Shown here: piece after piece, positions 10,968-21,714 of the stretch
Layout: each line of letters starts with the position of its first letter
Numbering within the stretch: the stretch's first letter is position 1
DNA from: Pollenia angustigena
Taxonomy: Eukaryota > Arthropoda > Insecta > Diptera > Polleniidae
Length of the DNA: 64,000 nucleotides
NCBI GenBank assembly: GCA_930367215.1
Contig: OV884056.1
Span: 122,386,053 to 122,450,052, forward strand
Direction of reading: 5' to 3'
Position numbers and translations under genes: made by a program
Notes under the pieces: generated by a model
Told to the model about the DNA's origin: nothing
The model's input: the letters and a program-made list of their open reading frames with translations, nothing else
The model's database searches: none

Positions 10968-12456
10968 ATGAGTACGAACAGTGAAACAACACTAAGACAA
11001 AATGAAAGAAACGTTTACGTTTTAGTTCAAGCAAACGAAAATAATGCAAAAATAAATAAAACTAAACAAAATAATATAAACTATTTAACGGCTAAGCCAA
11101 TTACTCGAACACGTTCCCTATCACCCTCGGTGTTTACAAAAACAGTGGATAAAAAAACTACAACTAGATTTGGTGACAAGTGTTGCCAGGCCAGCAAGTA
11201 TTGCCGTGACGTCAAAAACAAATTTAGTGGGAAACGATACCATGAACTTAAACACAAATGCAATGGAAAACCCCCCTGTAAAAAGCTGTCAAAAGCCTAC
11301 AGTACAAGTTGGTATGAACAGGTACATAGCAGTGCTTAAACGGGGACGCAGCCCTACCTCTGCAGCAGTTGCTTCGGCCTCAAAAGTACCATCTTTTGAT
11401 AAAATAAATACACAAAATCGTTTTGCGATTCTGGAGGATGAAGCCTCTGAGGCACCAAACGTCAATAAATCGTCTAAACCTCCCCCGATATACCTTAGAG
11501 AGCAAAACTCTAATGAGTTAATAAAAAGTTTAATTTCGGTGATAGGTGAAAATTCCTTTTATGTAGCTGCAATAAAGCGCGGTATCATTAACGAGACTAA
11601 AATACAGGTGAATCACGAGGATGATTTTCGAAAAATAATTACAAGATTTGAGACTCTGAATAAAAACTTTTATACTTATCAACTGAACAGCAGTAAAGGT
11701 CTTCAGGTAGTAATCAAGGGTATAGACCCATGCGTAGACCCAGGGGAAATTAAAGCTTTTTTAGAAGAGAAGGGCTTTAAAATCAAAAACGTAACAAATA
11801 TCAAAAATAGGGAAAAAAAATCCCCAACCACTATTTCGAGTGGAGCTAGAACCCGGTGACGTTAAGCTCAAAACTAATGAAACGCATCCAATCTATAATT
11901 TAAAATATATTCTCTACAGAAGGGTAACTGTTGAGGAGCCGCACAAAAGAAATGGTCCTGTTCAATGTCTAAACTGCCAGGAATTTGGCCATACTAAGGC
12001 ATACTGCTACTTAACCCCCGTTTGCTTAGTATGTGGTGAATTACATGGAACAGTTCTTTGCTACAAGTCTAAAACCGACCCCAACGTAAAAAAATGTAGC
12101 AACTGTGGCGGTAATCACACTGCCAATTATAGAGGATGCCCTGTATATACTATCGTCAAGCAAACCCCCCTCAAATGCAGGTAACAAATCAGGTAAACAC
12201 AAATGCAATTCAAGCCCCCCAGCCTAGTAATAACAGAACCTCTTACGCTAACGTCCTAAAATCAAACCATGAGCCAATGCAAGGTGCCTCGCCAAGTAAT
12301 GATGAAACTCCAGTTTCTAATTTAAGTCGTTTAGAAAAAACCATGGAAACATTAGTGCAAACGGTAAATAATTTTACTAACACAATGGGTAATATGATGC
12401 AGGAAATGCTTAGAATGCAATCGATGTTATTGCAAGCTGTACTTAACAAACCATGA
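10968..12456 (+). pseudogene. Jockey B copy 2 ORF1, frameshifted
   Basis: The start matches copy 3 (MSTNSETTLRQNERNVYVLV). Compared with the 505-codon copy 3 version, a small deletion near 11150 shifts the frame, an extra base in an A-run near 11815 shifts it again, and a deletion near 12165 removes residues after the third zinc knuckle. PIYLRE, the pre-C2HC region and all three knuckles (CLNCQEFGHTKAYC, CLVCGELHG, CSNCGGNHTANYRGC) can still be read across frames. It ends at the ATGA overlap with ORF2. Confidence 0.85.
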
Positions 12457-15395
12457 ACTGTTTAAAAATTAGTTTTTGGAACGCAAACGGCATCCGCCAA
12501 CATAAAAATTTATTAGAATACTTTCTTAAAAATAAACAAATTGATGTCATGATGATTTCTGAAACTCATTTGACCTCAAGAAATACGTTTAATATAAATG
12601 GTTATATACTATATGATACCAAGGACCCACGAGGTAGAGCTTGTGGAGGTTCTACCATTTAAATAAAAACCCGAGTCAAACACTACCTAATGTGTGATCA
12701 TCGTGAAGATTATATCCAAGCAACGAACATTTGCGTTGAGGAATTAAATAGAAACCTAGTAATTTCATCGTTATACTCCCCGCCTAGATTTTCAATATCA
12801 GAGGACCAATATTATAAATATTTTAAATCATTAGGACCGTGTTTCCTAGCCGCTGGCGATTATAACGCTAAACATACCTTCTGGGGGTCGCGACTTATAA
12901 CACCAAAGGGTATAACAATTTTTAAAATGGATTTAAATGTGGTAGCGAGCGGACAACCAACATATTGGCCCTCTGATCATCAAAAAATTTCAGATGTCAT
13001 CGATTTCGGCGTGGTTAAAAACATTCCCATAGAAACGATTCATGTTGAAGCCTCCCTAGATTTATCTTCCGACCACACACCTACAATTGTTACTATAATG
13101 AACCCCAATAGAATTGTACCTCCGACGACAGCTACGCAAATTAATTGGTTAAAATATAATAAATATCTCAGTACCCATTGCACAGAAAATATTGCGCTCA
13201 GTACACCGGATTATGTAGATCGCTCTATTGACAATTTTGACAGTTTTCTGAAACTAGCTGTTCAACATTCCAATATTGCCCCCAAAAAAACAAAAGCTAT
13301 TAAAATATATTCCACAGATGTCGAGCATCTTTTGTCTGAAAAAAGGAGGGCTCGAAGAGAGTGGCAATTGCACAGATCCCATCAACTTAAGAACTTACTT
13401 AAAGAGTGTACAAAAAGACTAATGGCCATTTTCTCAATGTATCGACAAACTGTCTGTTACTTAATGTCAACATAAATTTATTGGACCGATAAACTGTCCG
13501 TTAACGATTTTGGGTTTCTCAATATACCGACAAAAAACAAAGTTTTCACCTGGCAACGCCACTCAAAATACATGTAAAAGATGGGAGTCAGCTGATTGAA
13601 TTTATCTGTATGGCAAATAAAAGGAAAATAAATAATTGGCAGATGAGTGCCTGTTAGCTTTGTGATTAAATCGAAGCAAATGAGACATTGAGAAAACCAA
13701 ATTTCTTTAATGTGCAGTTTTTCGTTGGGAAAAAAGATAATCGCCTAATGAGAAAATGGCCATAAGAAAGTTACTGCAGACTAAGAAAACGGCTTCTCTG
13801 GAAAAATATCTTGAGGAACTTGATGCAACCCCACAATCAAACTACTCATTATGGCGTGCAGCTAGAAATCTCAAAAGGCCAGTTGTCTCTAAACCACCAT
13901 TAAGAAACTTGAATGGAAGTTGGGCAAGAAATGATGTTGAAAAAGGAAATCTGTCAATCATTTAAAAAACGTATTTACCCCAAATATATCTCACGATATT
14001 GCGGTCGAGTTACCACCTGTTGCTGCTAGAGCTGCTGTTCCGCTAAGATTTGAGATAAGAGAAATCGAAAAGGCTATTTGTGATTTAAACCCCAAGAAGG
14101 CTCCTGGTTTTGATAAGATCAGCAACAAAATGCTTTTGTTGCTACCCAGCATAGCAAAGAAAATTATTCTTTTAATTTTTAATGCTATTTTACGCCTTGA
14201 ATACTATCCTCAAAAGTGGAAGGTCTCCTTAGTCACCATGATACCTAAACCTGGAAAGGATCACACAAAAGTTGAGTCATATAGGCCTATAAGCTTACTT
14301 TCTAATATATCAAAGCTGTTAGCGTCAAAATTAACCCCAATTTTAAATGAAAATAGATGTATTCCTAACCACCAATTCGGCTTTAGAAGGGAACACAGCA
14401 CAATTGAGCAAACTCATCGTATAGTAAACGCAATAAGAAAAGCCTTTGAAGAAAAAAAATATTGTTCCGCTCTCTTCATCGATGTTTCTCAAGCTTTTGA
14501 TAAAGTCCGCTTATTACATAAATTGAAGCTCAACTTACCAGTAAACACACACAAGCTGTTAGAAAGCTACTTAGTCGGTCGAAAATTTATTATTAACGAA
14601 GGTGATTATTTAAGCTCTTCTCAGCAAATTGACGCTGGAGTCCCTCAGGGAAGCATCCTGGGCCCACTTTTATACTTAATATATACCTCGGATATGCCAA
14701 CAATCAATTACACACAAGCTTCAACATTTGCTGATGATACAGCTTTTTTGAGCGTGCACGAAAACCGTCAAGAAGCCTCTCGATACCTACAGGATCATAT
14801 ATTTCAACTCGAACTATGGTTAAAGCAATGGAGGATATAGGTCAATGAGCAAAAATGCGTACATATAACATTCACCTTGCGTCGGGAATCATGCCCCCCT
14901 ATTACAATCAATAATTAAATAATTCCTCAACATTCGCATGTCAAATATCTGGATCGGCGATTAACGTGGAAATGCCACATAGAGGCAAAATTAACTCAAA
15001 TGAAACTAAAAGCCATTCAAATTCATTGGCCTATTGGAAGAAATTCTGTCCTTAGTCTAGATTGCAAGCTTTTACTTTACAACTCTATCTTAAAGCCTAT
15101 CTGGTGCTACGGTATTCAACTATGAGGCACTGCCTCGGCCTCTAATATCGACAAAATTCAGAGGCGCCTGAATAAACTTTTTCGAATAATTACTGCCGCT
15201 CCCTGGTATATTAAAAACTCAAACATCCATAAGGATCTCAATGTGCCATTAGTAAAAACTATGATTAGAAAATATGCAGTAAAATATTTAAAAAGACTTG
15301 AACAGCACCTAAATCCCCTAGCTCGAATTATTTAAAAAATGGCAGCCACACTCGCTTAAGAAGAAGAGACACTGCACCACTTATCCATTTAGATG
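12453..15395 (+). pseudogene. Jockey B copy 2 ORF2 (endonuclease-RT), broken
   Basis: The endonuclease begins at 12453 with MNCLKISFWNANG. A nonsense TAA replaces TTA at about 12659-12661, after which the same frame continues with YSPPRFS, AAGDYNAKHTFWG and SSDHTP. A 15-bp in-frame loss near 12910, a MITE at 13423-13762 and a 4-bp deletion near 13950 follow. The RT (14130-14840) keeps MIPKPGKDHTKVESYRPISLL, an intact FADD box and GVPQGSILGPLLY, but lacks several residues after SQAFDKV. It then meets a TAG at WRI. Further stops litter the C-terminal part to about 15395. Confidence 0.85.
13423..13762. mobile_element. Harbinger-type MITE with TAA target duplication
   Basis: The ends are TGGCCATTTTCTCA and TGAGAAAATGGCCA, perfect inverted repeats of 14 bp. 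They are flanked by TAA at 13420-13422 and 13763-13765. Jockey copy 1 has GCTAAGAAAG at the empty site, confirming the 3-bp duplication. The 340-bp interior has no coding capacity. Terminal repeats plus a TAA target suggest a PIF/Harbinger-driven MITE. Confidence 0.85.
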
Positions 15396-15617
15396 AGCGA
15401 TAATCACCTACAGTGCACGTCAAAATAAAGTTTACAAAAATTTTTTTTAATCTAGTTTTTATTTCAGTCTTTTTATATATGATTAAATTTAGGCATTTTT
15501 AAATCAGTATTAAGTTCTCTACCTTATTCTAAAAAAACAACAAAAATAAAAAAATTATTCATGATTTACGCGTCAAAAAAAGTGGACAAACTTTTTTTAA
15601 ATAAAAATAAAATCGAT

Positions 15618-15753
15618 TTAGTACTTAGTTGATTTTTCTTTCGCCTTAATTATGGCATTTAGTCTTCGGGGCATCGACTCTACTAATTTTTTTTAGTTAT
15701 ATCAGATGAAATTTTTTGCCATTCCTCCATTAAAACGGATGTAGTTCTGTGCC
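15618..15753 (-). pseudogene. Tc1-like transposase C-terminal fragment
   Basis: Read on the minus strand, the segment gives MEEWQKISSDIT, then after a frameshift SMPRRLNAIIKAKEKSTKY and a stop codon at 15620-15618. This is the characteristic end of Tc1-family DD34E transposases, downstream of the final catalytic Glu. Only about 45 codons remain. The sequence beyond 15760 no longer matches, and no terminal repeat is certain. Confidence 0.75.
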
Positions 15754-16345
15754 TAAGGGAGCCACACAGAACTATAACCAATCGTCACTTTTATTACAGG
15801 GTTGCTGGGTACCTTTGGTTTGAGAAATTGTTTAGTGCTGATTGGAATTATAATCGCTCATAAGAGTGATTATAATTGTAGAGTGAGGGGAAAAGAAATA
15901 AATGACAATTAGAGACGTATGAAATTGTTATCAATTTATGTGAGTTTGGAATTGGTTAAGCAAGAACTATCTACATAAGTCTTGGGATTTAGATTGTTAC
16001 CTTTGATTTCCGACTTTAGTGAATAGGCAGGTGGTTCACACTGGTAAGTATGTGAGGGGTTATTTCCTTGTAGGGATGTGGTAAGTATTATATTATTATA
16101 AGTCTAAATTAAGAATTAAGTTATTTATTTTTTCTTTTTTTAGATTAAGTTGACAATGTTAGATATTTGTTTTAAGTATATTTTTAGTAGGCGGAAGAGG
16201 AATGCAAGTTGCTATCGCTGTTGCTAAGGGCCAATTGAACGAATAAAAAATGTCTAATCTAGAATTTACCAACATCTTCGGTTTGCGGATAACAGAAGCA
16301 GGTTGGAATAATTCCTAATAACGAATGTTCATAATTAATTTCTAT
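15754..16345. other. Unassigned region
   Basis: I see no gene. It may include LTR or UTR sequence of the zinc-knuckle-bearing element on the minus strand, but no boundary can be supported. A short inverted match (AATTATAATCGCTC and GAGTGATTATAATT) lies at 15844-15878. Confidence 0.35.
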
Positions 16346-16797
16346 TTAGCGACGCTGTGGTTGGTGCTGGTTACGTTGTTGACTCCTCATTATGTGGGTG
16401 GATCTGATAGGGGTTCTGCTGGGGGTTCTGCTTGAGGCAATTTCGCTGTCAGGGGTGGTTCTCATGACCACCGTGGCTTTTTGCTGCCGCTGTTGGCGAG
16501 TTGACATATGCAGCATCGTGTGATGCTGTTGGTTGCACTGTCTGCACACTTCTTCTGAGGTGCACGAGTTTAGGGAATGACTTCTGACCAGGCAGTTAAA
16601 ACAATAGCGCAAGTTGCTGCCCACTTCACGACGTCTTTCAACTGACATCCTTTGAAACCTCCGGCAGTATTTTAATCCGTGATAGCCCCGGCAGATCAAA
16701 CAGTAAAACACCTTTAAGTCCCTAGGCTGACCCCGCTCACCACTAGGGTTACGTCTTGGGCTTGGCACTGGCGTGGCGGTTAGTCTGCGATTAGATC
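16346..16797 (-). CDS. Gag-type zinc-knuckle exon (BEL/Pao-like), probable last exon
   Basis: This minus-strand frame encodes about 150 residues: a basic Pro/Arg-rich start (RSNRRLTATP), then three Cys/His clusters (CLICRGYHGLKYC, CFNCLVRSHSLNSC, CRQCNQQHHTMLH), then a Gln/Arg/Ser-rich tail ending QPQRR and a stop. The pattern of FNCL, a second knuckle and HHT-LLH is typical of the Gag end of BEL/Pao elements. The frame can be extended upstream to 16855, but that part encodes a hydrophobic stretch from a pyrimidine-rich tract ending in TATTTAG. I therefore infer a 3' splice site and start the exon at about 16797. It lies downstream, on the same strand, of the BEL pol end at 17012. It could be a piece of another BEL element or a domesticated Gag-like gene. 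No stops interrupt it. Confidence 0.45.
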
Positions 16798-17011
16798 TGC
16801 TACTAAATAGAAGACACAGAAAAGAAACATAAAATGGAGTTAGTAAATTATGCAAGTTTCGGATGGAATGAGAAATGGGTGTGTTTTAGTAACAAATACG
16901 GGGAATTTAGTAAATGTTATTAATATAGTAACTAAATTTTTACGTGAATTCATCAGTCAATATGAAATATACGAAAAGCGCGATATGGACATAACGTACA
17001 ACGTAACATCA

Positions 17012-17057
17012 GTTACTCAAAAACGGCAAATAGCATAGTTTTACTATGGGTCTCGTC
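17012..17057 (-). pseudogene. BEL polyprotein C-terminal tail (DUF5641 end)
   Basis: Continuing from 21715 across the hAT insert, the minus strand reads VTRPIVKLCYLPFLSN and then a stop. This is the usual RP-x-x-KL ending of the BEL integrase C-terminal domain. It is only recognisable when joined with the 21715-21957 part, which supports the insertion model. Confidence 0.7.
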
Positions 17058-17162
17058 TAGAGTTTTTTTTTTCCCGGAGTTTTTCGATTCCCGGGAAAGC
17101 GGGAAATTTTTTGGAATTTCCCGGGATCCCGGGATCCCGCTCCATATTAATAATACACAGTA

Positions 17163-17327
17163 ACATAGCGTTTACATTTGCCAGTACTGGCAAGACAGAA
17201 GCAATTCATTCAAACTTTTTCACTAATACATAAACACTTTTACAGCTATTTTGTTTTTGCATTGTTTTGCCAACTAATATGTATATGCTTACTGTCTTGC
17301 CAGTACTGGCAAATGTAAACGCTGTGT
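17163..17327. mobile_element. 165-bp MITE, copy 1 (second copy at 56279)
   Basis: The terminal inverted repeats begin ACATAGCGTTTACATTTG and contain the palindrome TTGCCAGTACTGGCAA. They are nearly perfect over 36 bp. TA flanks both ends, suggesting a Tc1/mariner-type duplication. A second copy at 56279-56433 is almost identical, so the family moved recently. There is no coding capacity. Confidence 0.85.
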
Positions 17328-17726
17328 TAATTTGTTTTTAAATAAAACAAACTTTTATAAAAAAAACGCAAGGTAACTTGGTTTCAAAGTAAATAAAAGA
17401 AATCCTTAAATACTACATAATTAAATGAAGATTAAAAGAGGAACTTGAATTATTATTACCTTACGGTTTTATATGTAAATTCCGTATTATTATTATCATG
17501 CTCTAGATACAAGATAACAAATTAAGATAAACATAACAATTTAATTCATAAAACAATAATAAAAACAAACACAAATTGAGGTACTCAAGATATGAGATCA
17601 AAAAGTTAATTCATAAAATAGATAAAATATTTTAAATAAATATATTAACTTTCAAAAGATTTTGTTATTCGTGCTTAATTCCCAGTTTTTATTCTTGATA
17701 AAAACACTTGAAATTTATTGTTGATG

Positions 17727-17788
17727 GGATAAGCTATTCCTATGCATTTCACTGGTTGCTTAGGCCAGATCATCAGGAAACTTCATCC
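17727..17788 (-). ncRNA. Type I hammerhead ribozyme, array 1 unit 1
   Basis: On the minus strand the core CTGATGA is followed by stem II (CTGG pairing with CCAG), GAAA, the self-complementary stem III ATGCAT, the cleavage-site A, and stem I (GTTTC with GGAAT, internal loop, GGAT with ATCC). The 10.1-11.1 position at the base of stem II is U-U rather than the usual G-C. Confidence 0.75.
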
Positions 17789-18196
17789 ATAAAGATTTTA
17801 GACAAACTAAAGATATTAAACCAAATAAAACTGTTAAACGTATAAGACTTATAGCAACAGTTTTACTTGTAACAATATCAAAGCTTGAACAAAATACATC
17901 AACAATAAAAAAGTGGGTTTATCTCATCTTACACTCCCCACTACAATCAGTTGAAATTCTCTCAACATTAATTGTAGTTGTAAGTAGGTTAAGAAAAACA
18001 AAATAAAAAACAAACAACAACTTACAAAAGATGTTGTCAATTAAGTGTTTTTTTAGGCCGTGCACTTGCCTGTTTATTATCAAAAAGTAATTTCAATTTT
18101 TGGGAATACAAAATTTTAATTTCAAAAGATTTTGTTATTCGTGCTTAATTCCCAGTTTTTATTCTTGATAAAAACACTTGAAATTTATTGTTGATG

Positions 18197-18258
18197 GGAT
18201 AAGCTATTCCTATGCATTTCACTGGTTGCTTAGGCCAGATCATCAGGAAACTTCATCC
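18197..18258 (-). ncRNA. Type I hammerhead ribozyme, array 1 unit 2
   Basis: Identical to the ribozyme in unit 1, 470 bp further along: CTGATGA, stem II, GAAA, palindromic stem III and two-part stem I are all preserved. Confidence 0.75.
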
Positions 18259-18666
18259 ATAAAGATTTTAGACAAACTAAAGATATTAAACCAAATAAAA
18301 CTGTTAAACGTATAAGACTTATAGCAACAGTTTTACTTGTAACAATATCAAAGCTTGAACAAAATACATCAACAATAAAAAAGTGGGTTTATCTCATCTT
18401 ACACTCCCCACTACAATCAGTTGAAATTCTCTCAACATTAATTGTAGTTGTAAGTAGGTTAAGAAAAACAAAATAAAAAACAAACAACAACTTACAAAAG
18501 ATGTTGTCAATTAAGTGTTTTTTTAGGCCGTGCACTTGCCTGTTTATTATCAAAAAGTAATTTCAATTTTTGGGAATACAAAATTTTAATTTCAAAAGAT
18601 TTTGTTATTCGTGCTTAATTCCCAGTTTTTATTCTTGATAAAAACACTTGAAATTTATTGTTGATG

Positions 18667-18728
18667 GGATAAGCTATTCCTATGCATTTCACTGGTTGCT
18701 TAGGCCAGATCATCAGGAAACTTCATCC
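18667..18728 (-). ncRNA. Type I hammerhead ribozyme, array 1 unit 3
   Basis: Identical copy of the unit 1 ribozyme with all core bases present. Confidence 0.75.
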
Positions 18729-19136
18729 ATAAAGATTTTAGACAAACTAAAGATATTAAACCAAATAAAACTGTTAAACGTATAAGACTTATAGCAACAG
18801 TTTTACTTGTAACAATATCAAAGCTTGAACAAAATACATCAACAATAAAAAAGTGGGTTTATCTCATCTTACACTCCCCACTACAATCAGTTGAAATTCT
18901 CTCAACATTAATTGTAGTTGTAAGTAGGTTAAGAAAAACAAAATAAAAAACAAACAACAACTTACAAAAGATGTTGTCAATTAAGTGTTTTTTTAGGCCG
19001 TGCACTTGCCTGTTTATTATCAAAAAGTAATTTCAATTTTTGGGAATACAAAATTTTAATTTCAAAAGATTTTGTTATTCGTGCTTAATTCCCAGTTTTT
19101 ATTCTTGATAAAAACACTTGAAATTTATTGTTGATG

Positions 19137-19198
19137 GGATAAGCTATTCCTATGCATTTCACTGGTTGCTTAGGCCAGATCATCAGGAAACTTCATCC
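19137..19198 (-). ncRNA. Type I hammerhead ribozyme, array 1 unit 4
   Basis: Identical copy of the unit 1 ribozyme with all core bases present. Confidence 0.75.
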
Positions 19199-19606
19199 AT
19201 AAAGATTTTAGACAAACTAAAGATATTAAACCAAATAAAACTGTTAAACGTATAAGACTTATAGCAACAGTTTTACTTGTAACAATATCAAAGCTTGAAC
19301 AAAATACATCAACAATAAAAAAGTGGGTTTATCTCATCTTACACTCCCCACTACAATCAGTTGAAATTCTCTCAACATTAATTGTAGTTGTAAGTAGGTT
19401 AAGAAAAACAAAATAAAAAACAAACAACAACTTACAAAAGATGTTGTCAATTAAGTGTTTTTTTAGGCCGTGCACTTGCCTGTTTATTATCAAAAAGTAA
19501 TTTCAATTTTTGGGAATACAAAATTTTAATTTCAAAAGATTTTGTTATTCGTGCTTAATTCCCAGTTTTTATTCTTGATAAAAACACTTGAAATTTATTG
19601 TTGATG

Positions 19607-19668
19607 GGATAAGCTATTCCTATGCATTTCACTGGTTGCTTAGGCCAGATCATCAGGAAACTTCATCC
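19607..19668 (-). ncRNA. Type I hammerhead ribozyme, array 1 unit 5
   Basis: Identical copy of the unit 1 ribozyme with all core bases present. Confidence 0.75.
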
Positions 19669-20172
19669 ATAAAGATTTTAGACAAACTAAAGATATTAAA
19701 CCAAATAAAACTGTTAAACGTATAAGACTTATAGCAACAGTTTTACTTGTAACAATATCAAAGCTTGAACAAAATACATCAACAATAAAAAAGTGGGTTT
19801 ATCTCATCTTACACTCCCCACTACAATCAGTTGAAATTCTCTCAACATTAATTGTAGTTGTAAGTAGGTTAAGAAAAACAAAATAAAAAACAAACAACAA
19901 CTTACAAAAGATGTTGTCAATTAAGTGTTTTTTTTAGGCCGTGCACTTGCCTGTTTATTATCAAAAAGTAATTTCAATTTTTGGGAATACAAAATTTTAA
20001 TTTCAAAAGATTTTGTTATTCGTGCTTAATTCCCAGTTTTTATTCTTGATAAAAACACTTGAACACTTTTGTTCAAGCTTTGATATTGTTACAAGTAAAA
20101 CTGTTGCTATAAGTCTTATACGTTTAACAGTTTTATTTGGTTTAATATCTTTAGTTTGTCTAAAATCTTTAT

Positions 20173-20234
20173 GGATGAAGTTTCCTGATGATCTGGCCTA
20201 AGCAACCAGTGAAATGCATAGGAATAGCTTATCC
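20173..20234 (+). ncRNA. Type I hammerhead ribozyme, array 1 inverted copy
   Basis: This copy reads on the plus strand. CTGATGA is at 20185-20191, stem II at 20193-20196 with 20206-20209, GAAA at 20211-20214 and palindromic ATGCAT at 20214-20219. The predicted cleavage is between 20220 and 20221. Stem I pairs GTTTC (20180-20184) with GGAAT (20221-20225) and GGAT with ATCC further out. Positions 20192 and 20210 form a U-U mismatch at the base of stem II. Confidence 0.75.
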
Positions 20235-20367
20235 CATCAACAATAAATTTCAAGTGTTTTTATCAAGAATAAAAACTGGGAATTAAGCACGAATAACAAA
20301 ATCTTTTGAAATTAAAATTTTGTATTCCCAAAAATTGAAATTACTTTTTGATAATAAATATATTAAC

Positions 20368-21105
20368 ATTTTTTAACGGCTTAGGAACTAACTTTCTGAC
20401 ACACTCAAAGCGCTTAGTAAGTCGTCAAAAAGTAGATTGATTATTTTATTTACTAATTACCATGTTTCCGAAAAATTTCGTTAATTTTTTTTACCGAGGT
20501 CGGATAAATAGTTAAAAGTGCACCGTTGTAGAAAGCTTTTGATTCACAATAAGAAGCATTTTTTTATAAACAACGTCTATATCAGTCAAATGTATGTCAA
20601 GGTTCATAGCATCAACCTCTTACAAACCTTTTCATTTCATTAGGTCTATCTGTAATCTTTAGGACAATGTGTTTTTCAAATTGTATGTTGTAGTATCTGA
20701 TACGAGTTTCCAAATTTTTTTTTTATTTCGGTTTCCCCGCTCTTCAAGGGTATATAAACCAACACAAATTGAAAAAAATTTGTATTTATCACCTAATAAA
20801 CATATCGCTCCTTCATTGCAACATAGTCATATCTCAAAAAATCAAAAATTTTAAGTTATTTAAGCAAAGTGTTCCTTCATGCCTTCTCGTATTTTATCTC
20901 AAACTGAACCGAAGTTATACCAAAATATATCTTTAAATCGGTACATTTTGAAAACTTTAATCGCATTTTGCCAAGTTCATTTGTTTTTGTAGATATGACT
21001 ATGTTACAATAAAGGAGCTATATGTTTAGGTATCTGCTATTTTAAAGACTTGTCCATGGACAATTAAACTTTACTACCTGTATCTTATTTTGAATTAATG
21101 TTCTT
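20368..21105. other. hAT-like element interior, no gene
   Basis: Non-coding interior of the 17058-21714 element. It contains an imperfect inverted pair around AACATAGTCATATCT (about 20818-20835) and AGATATGACTATGTTA (about 20991-21010). I see no coding signal. Confidence 0.4.
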
Positions 21106-21362
21106 TATTAACCATTTTTTCATTTTTCGAATTTATTCTATGAGTTAAATTTCAGGTCTGTATTTTATAAAGCTTTTTTTTGTAATAGTTCTATTCTTTT
21201 AATTTTTCAGAAATGACTTTATACGCTATCAGACTATTATATTGTATAAAGTCATTTCTGAAAAATTAAAAGAATAGAACTATTACAAAAAAAAGCTTTA
21301 TAAAATACAGACCTGAAATTTAACTCATAGAATAAATTCGAAAAATGAAAAAATGTTTAATA
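21106..21362. repeat. Near-perfect 118-bp inverted repeat (cruciform/hairpin)
   Basis: The left arm 21106-21223 is the reverse complement of 21245-21362 with a very small number of mismatches, separated by a 21-bp loop. It lies in the right part of the hAT-like element. It may be a MITE or a local palindromic duplication. There is no clear target duplication. Confidence 0.85.
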
Positions 21363-21714
21363 AAATATAAAGTAACCTTTACAAGGAAATAATTCTCAGT
21401 TTCTAGTTCTTTATTAACTTTTCACTTCACTAAATTTACTGCCTATTCTGCTTTAAGTAGATTTATTGCATCAGAAGACATTGATTTACGTATTTACTCA
21501 CTTCTTGTAATTGATCTAATCGACAACCCATCCACAGATGCTTATTTTAAGAGAATAGAAAACTAAATTTCAAAGTATAAATAGCTGTTTTCTTAAACTA
21601 TGAGGAATTTTTTATTTCCCGGGATCCCGCATGAAAAATCCCGGGAAAGCGGGAAATATAATTATTGAAATTCCCGGGAAATCCCGGGACGGGAAATCCC
21701 GGGAAAAAACCCTA

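Larger units (their letters stand above)
10607..15440 (+). mobile_element. Jockey family B, copy 2 (near full length, decayed)
   Basis: The 5' end at 10607 has the same first bases (CAGTTCGGTTTGTG) as copy 3 at 60831. A ~360-bp 5' UTR, ORF1 and ORF2 follow. The 3' end is placed near 15440, after an AT-rich tail with a T-rich run. Copy 2 joins directly onto the broken end of copy 1. A MITE sits inside ORF2 (13423-13762). Both ORFs are broken, so it is inactive without help. Confidence 0.85.
17650..20352. repeat. Hammerhead-ribozyme tandem array, 470-bp unit, with inverted head (retrozyme-like)
   Basis: Five near-identical 470-bp units lie head to tail (unit starts at 17651, 18121, 18591, 19061 and 19531; the fifth has one extra T). 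A 61-bp partial sixth unit follows from 20002. About 20063 the sequence turns into an inverted, truncated unit that runs to 20352. The block is bounded by a perfect 15-bp duplication, AATAAATATATTAAC, at 17635-17649 and 20353-20367. Each complete unit has a hammerhead ribozyme on the minus strand, and the inverted copy has one on the plus strand. There is no open frame. A tandem array with a truncated inverted copy and a variable target duplication is the hallmark of Penelope-type retrotransposition. I infer a non-autonomous, circular-RNA-derived (retrozyme-like) insertion. Confidence 0.85.
17058..21714. mobile_element. 4.7-kb non-autonomous hAT-like element inserted in BEL integrase
   Basis: The ends are TAGAGTTTTTTTTTCCCGG on the left and, reverse-complemented, TAGGGTTTTTTCCCGGG on the right. 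Both are followed by several more CCCGGGA-type motifs in both orientations. An 8-bp duplication GTCTCGTC flanks it at 17050-17057 and 21715-21722. The BEL C-terminal domain reads across the empty site, which confirms the boundaries. There is no transposase gene. The interior carries a small MITE (17163-17327), a hammerhead-bearing tandem array (17650-20352) and a long inverted repeat (21106-21362). Confidence 0.85.

Noticed and set aside
20013..20201. 62-codon frame across the array inversion point
   Set aside because: It crosses a rearrangement junction and occurs only once, so it is chance.
17650..20352. CRISPR-like or satellite array of host origin
   Set aside because: Units are 470 bp with no spacers, the block is bounded by a 15-bp duplication and has an inverted end, so it is a mobile insertion and not a CRISPR or an open-ended satellite.
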